Assembly: GCA_963646285.1 (NCBI GenBank)
Contig: CAVIWF010000028.1
Coordinates: 1-33,540, forward strand
Source: CAKUFA01 sp963646285
GTDB taxonomy: Bacteria; Bacillota; Clostridia; Christensenellales; Aristaeellaceae
Length of the DNA stretch: 33,540 bases
Reading direction: 5' to 3'
Of this stretch, positions 1 to 6,360 are shown one piece after another. The position numbers were made by a program, and so were the translations under genes. The notes beneath the pieces are model-generated. The model was not told the origin of the DNA, made no database searches, and worked only from the letters and a program-made list of their open reading frames with translations. The first letter of the stretch is position 1; each line of letters starts with the position of its first letter.

Positions 1-315
1 TCCATCGGTTGTGCGGTACATGTTTCTCTTGCAACACTGGTGAAAGACTATGAACTGTTGACGGAGGAAGAACGCAAATATGCCCGGAATCCGTTGATGT
101 ATGTTGATTTTTTGTTATTCAATCAAATGAATAAACAACCTGTGCTAGCAATTGAAGTGGACGGGACTGGCTTCCATGAAGCCGGGAGCAAACAGGCAGA
201 ACGCGATATAGAGAAGAACTCCATTCTGAAGAAGTGTGCCATCTCGCTGCTGCGGCTACGTACAGACGGTAGCGGAGAAAGAGAGAAGATTAGGACTGCA
301 CTAAAGAGAAAATGA
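1..315 (+). CDS. C-terminal part of a DUF2726 (PD-(D/E)xK-like) protein, cut by the window edge
   Basis: The frame is open from base 1 to the TGA at 313-315, so this is the last 104 residues of a gene that starts outside the window. The residues match the DUF2726 pattern: Asp36 in a YVDFLLF strand, then LAIEVDG (Glu52, Asp54), FHE, a Q-x3-RD helix (Gln65, Asp69, Lys72) and a closing LLRLRT strand. DUF2726 is a restriction-endonuclease-like fold, often the C-terminal domain of superfamily I helicase-type proteins on mobile elements. A nuclease or DNA-repair role is inferred; the parent architecture cannot be seen. It lies at the left of a decayed element together with the ATPase and recombinase downstream. 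Confidence 0.7.
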   Translation, partial: SIGCAVHVSLATLVKDYELLTEEERKYARNPLMYVDFLLFNQMNKQPVLAIEVDGTGFHEAGSKQAERDIEKNSILKKCAISLLRLRTDGSGEREKIRTALKRK

Positions 316-317
316 TT

Positions 318-392
318 ATGTCGAGAATAATCAGGAATACAATCAGATGTAAAAAATGTGGAGACGTCATCGAAAGTAAAACCATTCTTTGA
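318..392 (+). pseudogene. truncated small CxxC protein (DUF7695-like stump)
   Basis: A 24-codon frame starting at ATG 318 (or the in-frame ATG at 312, which overlaps the upstream TGA) reads IRNTIRCKKCGDVIESK and then stops at TGA 390-392. This closely resembles the N-terminal half of a small clostridial family in which CxxCGDVIESK is followed by a second Cys-x-Cys knuckle and VDGG. Here the second half is missing, so the protein would lack half of its presumed zinc site. I read it as a gene fragment left by element decay. Recognition is from memory of the family. Confidence 0.5.
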
Positions 393-448
393 GACATAAC
401 GCTTCGTTTCAGCAATTCTATTATGAATGCTAGATTGTATTGGTTTCG

Positions 449-496
449 ATTATACCCCATTATACCCTTGAATTCACGGGCATAATGGGGTATAAT
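449..496. repeat. three copies of ATTATACCC, two direct and one inverted
   Basis: ATTATACCCC (449-458) and ATTATACCCT (459-468) are adjacent direct repeats. The inverted copy GGGGTATAAT lies at 487-496. Together they also form a perfect 13-bp dyad (451-463 against 482-494) with a further CCC/GGG match inside. The inverted copy contains the -10 hexamer of the promoter for the ATPase at 531, so this is a candidate operator, probably autoregulatory. The repeats are seen directly; the operator role is inferred. Confidence 0.7.
468..496 (+). promoter_or_regulatory. sigma-A-type promoter of the ATPase gene
   Basis: TTGAAT (468-473), a 17-base spacer and TATAAT (491-496). The gene starts 35 bases further on. 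The -35 box lies in the loop and the -10 box in the right arm of the dyad at 451-494. Confidence 0.65.
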
Positions 497-530
497 TCTA
501 TGCATAATAGTTTCACCGGGGAGGTGCACC

Positions 531-2318
531 ATGGAGCTGTTTGAACTTCAAGCCAAAATTGCTGATCTGGAGCAACAGATTGCAGAGCTGCCTGCAGGGT
601 CTGTCACAAAGAAGACGATCAACGGCAATGTGTATTTCTATCACCGTTGGACGGAGAACAAGAAGCGGCGGGAGAAGTATATTCCTGCGGATGAACTGGA
701 AAATTTTCGTGCGCAGATTGAGCGGCGGAAGGAATTGGAGCAGGAGCTGAAGGCGCTGAAGAAGCAGCTGCCGAAAGCAAAAACCGTGGACACCTCCGCA
801 TTCACCACCAACATTCGCACCGGCGAGGCGCTGCGCTCCTTTGCGGCCCCTGTCCGCGGCTATCGCAAGCGCGAGTGCTTCCGGCAGCTGCACGATTTTG
901 TCTACGGTGAGCCGCAGGGCAAGGTGTTCATCCTCTACGGCCTCCGCAGAACAGGAAAGACAACCATGATCCGCCAGATTTTTGCGGAGATGCGCGATGC
1001 AGAACTGTCCAAAGCGGCGTTCATTCAGATCACCGCCAAAGATATGCTGGCGGATGTGAACCGTGACCTCAAGGCGTTGGAGGCACAGGGCTTCCGCTAT
1101 GTGTTCCTGGATGAAGTGACGCTGATGGAGGATTTCATTGAGGGCGCGGCGCTGTTTTCTGACGTGTTCGCAGCCTGCGGTATGAAGCTCGTGCTCTCCG
1201 GCACGGACTCGCTGGGCTTCCTCTTCACCGAGGATGAACAGCTCTATGACCGCTGCATTCTGCTGCACACCACCTTCATCACCTACCGGGAGTTTGAATC
1301 TGTGCTCGGTATCCATGGCATTGACGAGTATATCCGTTACGGCGGTACCATGAGTCTTGGCGGCGTTCACTACAACGAAACCTCCACATTTGCCAGCAAA
1401 GAAAGCACCGACGAATACGTGGATACGGCCATTGCTCGCAACATCCAGCACTCCCTGCGTTGCTATCAGTACGAGGGGCATTTCCGCCATCTGCGGGATT
1501 TGTACGACAAGAATGAACTGACCAGCGCCATCAACCGTGTGGTGGAGGACATCAACCACCGCTTCACGCTGGAGGTGCTGACGCAGGATTGGAAGTCCCA
1601 CGACCTTGGCATTTCCGCCAGCAATCTGCGCCGGGATCGGAAGAATCCTACGGATATTCTCGACCGGGTTGACCTTGCGGCTGTCACCGATAGTCTGCGA
1701 AAACTGCTGGAGATCCGCAACAAGGCGGAACAGACCGTAAAACTGGACGATGTTCATGTAGCGGAGATCAAGGAATATCTGGACTTGCTGGATTTGACGC
1801 GGGAGATCGATGTGCTGCACCTGCCGGATGTCAGCACGAAGTCCAGCCGCACGGCGATTGCGCAGCCGGGTCTTCGGTATGCGCAGGCAGACGCACTGAT
1901 CCGCAGTCTGCTGCTGGATGAGACATTCAGTGCGCTGTCTCTGGCGGAGCGCACTGCTGTGCAGGAGCGCATCCTGACGGAGATCAAAGGCCGGATGCTG
2001 GAGGACATTGTTCTACTGGAAACCAAGCTGGCGAATCCCAAGAAGCAGGTATTTGTCCTGCAATTCCCCGTGGGCGAATTTGATATGGTGGTGTTTGACT
2101 CGGAGGCGGGCTCCTGCCGGATTTTCGAAATCAAGCATAGCGAGGAAGCCGTTCCGCAGCAGTACCGCCATTTGATCGATGCGGAAAAATGCGCCCAGAC
2201 TGAGCACCGCTATGGCTTGATCACGGGAAAGTTTGTCCTCTATCGTGGGGAAAGTCAAGTGGTTGAGGGCATTCAGTATCAGAATGTGGAAGAATACCTG
2301 AGAAGCCTTGTAACATAA
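531..2318 (+). CDS. AAA+ ATPase with N-terminal coiled coil and PD-(D/E)xK-like C-terminus
   Basis: 595 residues; ATG 531 follows GGGGAGGTG. Residues 1-85 are charged and coiled-coil-like, with a GSVTKKTINGNVYFYHRW stretch resembling DUF6788. Residues 105-330 are an AAA_14-type ATPase: Walker A GLRRTGKTT (137-145), Walker B VFLDEV (191-196) and a sensor-like LVLSGTDS. The C-terminus has GEFDMVVFD (Asp518), then FEIKHS (Glu533, Lys535), a D...ExK arrangement typical of the nuclease-like domain in DUF4143/DUF234-type ATPases. Such proteins are common on mobile elements and their function is mostly unknown; a defence or element-maintenance role is possible but unproven. It has its own promoter inside a repeat array. 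Confidence 0.8.
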   Translation: MELFELQAKIADLEQQIAELPAGSVTKKTINGNVYFYHRWTENKKRREKYIPADELENFRAQIERRKELEQELKALKKQLPKAKTVDTSAFTTNIRTGEALRSFAAPVRGYRKRECFRQLHDFVYGEPQGKVFILYGLRRTGKTTMIRQIFAEMRDAELSKAAFIQITAKDMLADVNRDLKALEAQGFRYVFLDEVTLMEDFIEGAALFSDVFAACGMKLVLSGTDSLGFLFTEDEQLYDRCILLHTTFITYREFESVLGIHGIDEYIRYGGTMSLGGVHYNETSTFASKESTDEYVDTAIARNIQHSLRCYQYEGHFRHLRDLYDKNELTSAINRVVEDINHRFTLEVLTQDWKSHDLGISASNLRRDRKNPTDILDRVDLAAVTDSLRKLLEIRNKAEQTVKLDDVHVAEIKEYLDLLDLTREIDVLHLPDVSTKSSRTAIAQPGLRYAQADALIRSLLLDETFSALSLAERTAVQERILTEIKGRMLEDIVLLETKLANPKKQVFVLQFPVGEFDMVVFDSEAGSCRIFEIKHSEEAVPQQYRHLIDAEKCAQTEHRYGLITGKFVLYRGESQVVEGIQYQNVEEYLRSLVT

Positions 2319-2341
2319 CAATTCAATAGAACCTCGTTCAT

Positions 2342-2365
2342 CCTCTGGTTAAAATCAACCGGAGG
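2342..2365 (+). terminator. hairpin after the ATPase gene
   Basis: CCTCTGGTT (2342-2350) pairs with AACCGGAGG (2357-2365) with one G-T wobble and a six-base loop, followed by CTGCCCTTT. It lies 24 bases after the stop codon. The T-tract is weak, so this is a probable but not certain intrinsic terminator. Confidence 0.45.
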
Positions 2366-2399
2366 CTGCCCTTTCCTATGTCGTAGAATATTGAGTCGC

Positions 2400-2583
2400 A
2401 ACTTGTTTATCCGATATGCTATAAACAAGTTTGCCGGAATTGACTTGACGTATGACAAGTAGTAATGCGCAAAAATCGTGCGGCGAGATTGCACGAATGC
2501 AGTTGATAACGGAAAAACAGGATATCCTGTATAGCACCCATCGCTCATTTCATCAATCATAATTTCCACTCATATGAGCGATG
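2400..2583. repeat. cluster of perfect inverted repeats in the spacer before the recombinase
   Basis: The 530-bp gap 2319-2848 has no convincing large gene. It holds an 11-bp inverted repeat AACTTGTTTAT/ATAAACAAGTT (2400-2410, 2421-2431), a smaller ACTTG/CAAGT pair (2443-2447, 2456-2460), a 14-bp perfect palindrome ACAGGATATCCTGT (2517-2530), and a 10-bp pair CATCGCTCAT/ATGAGCGATG (2539-2548, 2574-2583). Such density fits a processing or binding region of a mobile element (regulatory, oriT or recombination site). Which one cannot be told from sequence. Confidence 0.6.
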
Positions 2584-2617
2584 CCCTCAAAAACTGCATC
2601 ATTTAGGGTGCGAAAAC

Positions 2618-2706
2618 CTCTGTTTTTCCTCTCAGACCGCTACGAGCAGGCGGGCGTGGTTGTTTTCCTATGGAACACATCCGAGAGGCAAAACGGAGGC
2701 TTTTTT
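2618..2706 (+). promoter_or_regulatory. long imperfect hairpin holding a ribosome binding site, then a T6 tract
   Basis: 2618-2634 pairs with 2683-2699 at 15 of 17 positions, one of the two exceptions being a G-T wobble. The 3' arm contains GGAGG (2695-2699), which is correctly spaced for the small frame starting at 2708, and is followed at once by TTTTTT (2701-2706). It could be an attenuator/terminator or could hide the ribosome binding site. Confidence 0.5.
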
Positions 2707-2707
2707 C

Positions 2708-2827
2708 ATGGAAAACAACACTTTTCAAAAACCAAAGGAGAGCCTGGCTTTTCGGAAATTTTCAGATTCTTCCCTTGGCACCTTTTCAAATGGATTCCAA
2801 TCCGTTATAATATATCTACCAACCTAA
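2708..2827 (+). pseudogene. 39-codon leader frame, possibly a TnpW remnant
   Basis: ATG 2708 to TAA 2825-2827, with GGAGG eight bases upstream. The start MENNTFQKPKESLAFRK resembles the N-terminus of the small transposon-encoded TnpW family (a short polar start, then a LAFRK-like motif), which often sits just before large serine recombinases. After FRK the sequence no longer resembles that family, so this may be a truncated copy or a chance frame. It ends 21 bases before the recombinase ATG. Confidence 0.3.
2783..2811 (+). promoter_or_regulatory. putative recombinase promoter
   Basis: A perfect TATAAT (2806-2811) lies 37 bases before the recombinase ATG. The best -35 at 17 bases is TTTTCA (2783-2788), a weak match, so the -10 is the stronger evidence. 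Confidence 0.45.
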
Positions 2828-2848
2828 CGAATAATGCGAGGTGCCGCT

Positions 2849-4581
2849 ATGAAAACGAAAGACAAGCCGCAGGCGAAGCAATACGTCATCTATTCCCGCA
2901 ATACCAAATTTGCCGGGAAAGGCGAGAGCATCGAGAATTAGATCGAGCTGTGCCGCCAGTACATTGCCATGCACTTTGGCGAGGATGCGGCGGAAAACGC
3001 GCTGGTGTATGAGGACGAGGGCTTTTCCGGCGGCAATCTGGAGCGCCCGCAGTTCAAGAAAATGATGAAGGACTCGCAGAAGATCGAATTTGCGACTATC
3101 GTGGTCTACCGTCTCGACCGGATCAGCCGCAACATCGGTGACTTTGCAAAGCTCATCGAGGACCTGGGCGACCGGCACATTGACTTCATTTCCATCCGGG
3201 AGCAGTTCGACATGTCCTCCCCCATGGGCCGCGCCATGATGTATATTGCGTCGTTTTTTCCCCAACTGGAGCGGGAGACCATCGCGGAGTGCATCCGGGA
3301 CAACATGCACGAGCTGTCTAAGACCGGACGCTGGCTGGGCGGCACGACGCCCACGGGCTACGCCTCGGAAAGCCTGTCCAGCGTGACGGTGGACGGCAAG
3401 GTGAAGAAAGCCTGCAAGCTCAAGCCCATTCCGGAGGAAATTCAGCTGGTCAAGACGATTTTCTCCGTGTTCATGGAGACCGGCTCTCTCAGCAAGACCG
3501 ACCAATACCTGCTGGAGTACCGCTGCGTCACGAAGCGCGGCAAGCAGTTTGCCTGCTTTGCCATCCGGGGCATTTTGACCAATCCGGTCTATATGATTGC
3601 CGACGAGACGGTGTATCAGTATCTGAAAGAAAACAATGTTGACCTGTTTGCCGAGCGCTCCGAATTCGATGGTGAGCACGGCATCATGGCGTATAACCGC
3701 ACCCTCCAGCGCCCCGGTAAGGCGAACCAGATCCGCCCGATGGAGGAATGGATCGTGGCGGTGGGCAAGCATCCCGGCATAATTTCCGGCGCAGGTTGGG
3801 TGCAGGTGCAGGCCATGCTGGATGTGAACAAATCCAAGAGTTACCGCAGACTGCGCAGCAACGTGGCGCTGCTGTCCGGCCTGCTGCGGTGCGGTGAATG
3901 CGGCGATTATATGCGCCCCAAACTGACCAACCGCCGCACGGCGGACGGCGAGCTGATCTACACCTACATGTGCTCCACCAAGGAGCGCAGCCACGGTACG
4001 GTCTGCGGCATGAAAAACTGCAACGGCAACATGTTGGATGCCAAGATCATCGAGGAAATCCGCAAGCTGTCCGCCGACAAAGAGACCCTTGCCAGACTGT
4101 TGACGCCGACAAAGAAGGTCATCAATGGCAACGAGGAGGACTACGATGCGGAGTTGACGCTGCTCAAGGAAAAGCACGCCGAAACGGAAGACCGCATCAA
4201 GCGGTTGGTGGAATCCCTGTCTGTTGCCAGCAAGACCTCTGCCAAATACGTCATGGAGCAGATCGACGAGCTGCATCAGAAGAGCGAAACCCAGCAGGCA
4301 CGGCTTTCCGAACTGGAAGCCCTCACCGAACAGAGCCGGATGCTCCATCAGGAGTTCGCTTTCCATCAGGAAATGATTGAGTCGTTCGCTAATGCGGTGG
4401 ATTCGGCAACGCTGGAGGAAAAACGTCGCCTGCTGCGTACCATCATAAAAAAGTGGTCTGGGACGGCAAAAATGCCTATGTGTACCTGTTTGCAGAGGAC
4501 GGAGAGGCGGATTTGCCGCCCATTGACCAACCTATGTATCCGTCAGGAGAGGATAGCGGATGCGCTACAATGGCATCATGA
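2849..4581 (+). pseudogene. large serine recombinase with an amber codon and a one-base frameshift
   Basis: ATG 2849 follows GAGGTG and encodes YVIYSRNTK, with the presumed catalytic Ser16, GKGESIEN, then TAG (2939-2941) where the family has Gln. Reading on gives VYEDEGFSGGNLERP, YRLDRISRN, the Recombinase domain, a zinc ribbon (LLRCGECGDYM...YMCSTKE...CGMKNC) and a C-terminal coiled coil. At 4446-4452 the frame breaks in A-AAA-AAG: the -1 frame continues VVWDGKNAYVYLF and ends at TGA 4579-4581, the normal family ending, while the original frame runs without a stop into the next gene. A shorter product from ATG 2969 would lack Ser16. A dead integrase is the simplest reading; amber suppression plus programmed slippage is the remote alternative. 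It would have mobilised the element to its left. Confidence 0.85.
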
Positions 4582-4591
4582 GGTGAATGGG

Positions 4592-5080
4592 ATGAACCTG
4601 AACGAAGCTCGCAGCCTGCTGGAGCAGCTGACGCCCCTGAAGAGCGATTGCGGCGCCCTTTGCGGCGGAGCCTGCTGCCGCTCGCTGGAGGGGGAGGAGA
4701 CAGGCATGCTGCTTTTCCCCGGCGAAGAGGATGACTATGTGGGACTGGAAGGCTGGCGGCTGACGGAGACTAGGCAGGGCTGGCTGGTTTCCTGCCCCGG
4801 CACATGCGACCGCAGCATGCGCCCGCTGGCCTGCCGCATTTTCCCATTGCTGCCTGTTTTGCGGGAGGATGGGATCCACGTGGCGGTGGATGCCCGGGCA
4901 CGGGCGGTTTGCCCCCTTTCCAAGCAGGGCATGAAGGCCATGAATCAGGACTTTGTTGCAGCGGTGCGGCAAGTGGGGGTTCTTCTGGCAGGGGATGAGG
5001 AACAACGGGTCATGTTTCGCCAGCTGACGGAAATGCAGGATGAACTGGTGGCCTTAAGAAAGCGGATAAGGGGGAAATAA
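4592..5080 (+). CDS. Cys-rich protein, YkgJ/CxxxCxxxCC-type putative metal-binding
   Basis: 162 residues; ATG 4592 has AGGTG six bases upstream. Cysteines are arranged as Cys20-x3-Cys24-x3-Cys28-Cys29, then Cys68-x3-Cys72-x8-Cys81 in a RPLACRIFPL context, and Cys107. This recalls the YkgJ (UPF0153) zinc/iron-chelating family, where CxxxCxxxCC and CR-x-FP motifs recur; the substrate is unknown. The stop is one base before the start of the methyltransferase, so the two are cotranscribed and probably translationally coupled. The recombinase's true end (4581) touches this gene's ribosome binding site, so the element inserted immediately upstream and the native promoter is not visible. Confidence 0.65.
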   Translation: MNLNEARSLLEQLTPLKSDCGALCGGACCRSLEGEETGMLLFPGEEDDYVGLEGWRLTETRQGWLVSCPGTCDRSMRPLACRIFPLLPVLREDGIHVAVDARARAVCPLSKQGMKAMNQDFVAAVRQVGVLLAGDEEQRVMFRQLTEMQDELVALRKRIRGK

Positions 5081-5081
5081 C

Positions 5082-6296
5082 ATGTTCAAGGCGGTATCTG
5101 TCAGCCGGGAAGTGATCGGCAAGGGTGAAAGTCTGCTTTTGCAGGGCAACAGCACCACCATGGATTTGTCCCGGTGGCAGGAGAAGGTGCAGTGCGTTTA
5201 TATTGATCCCCCTTTTATGACCGGCGAGCAGTTTATGCGCCGCCGTCCGGTGGGGGAGGAAGGCTGGAAGAAGGGCACCCCCAGCATTCAGCTGCCTGCC
5301 TACACGGATAAGTTCCCCAGCCGGGAAAGCTATCTGGACTTCCTGCGCCGCCTGTGCGATCAGGCCAAAATGCTGCTGACCCCAACGGGCGCCTTTGCCC
5401 TTCATTTGGATTGGCGTTCAGCTCCTTATGGCCGCATGATCTGCGATAACGTCTTCGGCGAAAAAAACTTCATGAACGAAATCGTTTGGGCTTACGAAAG
5501 CGGCGGCAGATCCACCAGGTGCTTCAGCCGGAAGCATGATTCCATTTTGCTCTACGCCCGTGGGAAAAATGTTCGCTTCGACATTACCAAGGTGGGGGTT
5601 CCACGGCAGGATAATCGAAAGAATCACATGCGTCGGGACGTGGATGAAAACGGCCGCAGTTACCGAAGCATCCGCAGCGGCGGCAAAGTGTATCGGTACT
5701 ATGATGATGATCTGGTCTATCCCGGGGATGTGTGGACGGACATCAGCCACCTGCAGCAGAAGGATCCGGAGCGCACCGGCTTTGCGACCCAAAAGCCTCG
5801 GAAGCTGCTGGAGAGGATTCTCCTTCCCCTGACGGTGGAAGGGGATCGGGTGGCAGACCTGTGCTGCGGAGGCGGCACCACCATGGAGGCAGCCCAGACC
5901 GTGGGATGCACCTTCCTGGGTATTGATACCAGCGGCGAGGCTCTGCAGGTAACGGCTTCCCGCCTGCGCAAGCATAACTATACGGTGGAAAGCGAGTGCA
6001 CCGTGGATGAAGCGGTGCTGGACGCTGAGCTCGATCAGGACAAGGGCATGGTCACCCTGATGGGCTTCCATTGCCCCGGGGAATTCCCTGCTATGCTTGA
6101 TCCTTTGGCAGCGGTAGAGCAGTGGCGGGCAGGCCGCATTCGGGACGGGGTCTTCTACACCGATGAAAATCTGATGCGCACCCACCAAAGCCCAGACCTT
6201 CCCCTGTGGGGACTGCTGCCGGAGCAGGATGGCATTCCTGCCGTTTCCTTGACAGATGCCACAGGCAAACGCCGGGTCTTCCAGTGGGAAGCATAA
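5082..6296 (+). CDS. beta-class site-specific DNA methyltransferase (N6-adenine or N4-cytosine), orphan
   Basis: 404 residues; ATG 5082 follows GGGGGAAATAA. The catalytic motif IV DPPF lies at 42-45, before the S-adenosylmethionine motif VADLCCGGGTT (257-267). This IV-then-I order defines the beta class. TQKPRKLLERIL (236-247) is the usual helix before motif I, and FSRKHDSILLYAR (148-160) matches the type III Mod-like motif after IV. The final ~110 residues match nothing I know and may be a target-recognition or accessory domain. No restriction enzyme is adjacent, so an epigenetic or housekeeping role is more likely than classic restriction, although the neighbouring Cys-rich protein is an obvious functional partner. 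Confidence 0.85.
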   Translation: MFKAVSVSREVIGKGESLLLQGNSTTMDLSRWQEKVQCVYIDPPFMTGEQFMRRRPVGEEGWKKGTPSIQLPAYTDKFPSRESYLDFLRRLCDQAKMLLTPTGAFALHLDWRSAPYGRMICDNVFGEKNFMNEIVWAYESGGRSTRCFSRKHDSILLYARGKNVRFDITKVGVPRQDNRKNHMRRDVDENGRSYRSIRSGGKVYRYYDDDLVYPGDVWTDISHLQQKDPERTGFATQKPRKLLERILLPLTVEGDRVADLCCGGGTTMEAAQTVGCTFLGIDTSGEALQVTASRLRKHNYTVESECTVDEAVLDAELDQDKGMVTLMGFHCPGEFPAMLDPLAAVEQWRAGRIRDGVFYTDENLMRTHQSPDLPLWGLLPEQDGIPAVSLTDATGKRRVFQWEA

Positions 6297-6303
6297 AGAA
6301 AAG

Positions 6304-6328
6304 CCCTGGGGCAGGAGATGCCTCAGGG
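6304..6328. terminator. bidirectional terminator between convergent genes
   Basis: CCCTGGGGCA (6304-6313) pairs with TGCCTCAGGG (6319-6328) with a five-base loop. TGTTGTTAT follows on the plus strand and CTTTTCTTT on the minus strand. It lies between the methyltransferase and the MATE pump, which end 64 bases apart. Confidence 0.75.
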
Positions 6329-6360
6329 TGTTGTTATACGAATTTGCTGTGCAGCGGATT

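Noticed and set aside
513..1820. 435-codon open frame on the minus strand
   Set aside because: Antisense to the AAA+ ATPase with Walker A and B; no family resemblance.
2581..3012. 143-codon open frame over the recombinase start
   Set aside because: Overlaps the hairpin, promoter and true recombinase start in another frame; no ribosome binding site or family.
2969..5080. 703-residue recombinase/Cys-rich fusion as one gene
   Set aside because: The junction falls at a homopolymer frameshift, the N-terminal catalytic serine lies before an amber codon, and each half matches a separate family with its own end or start.
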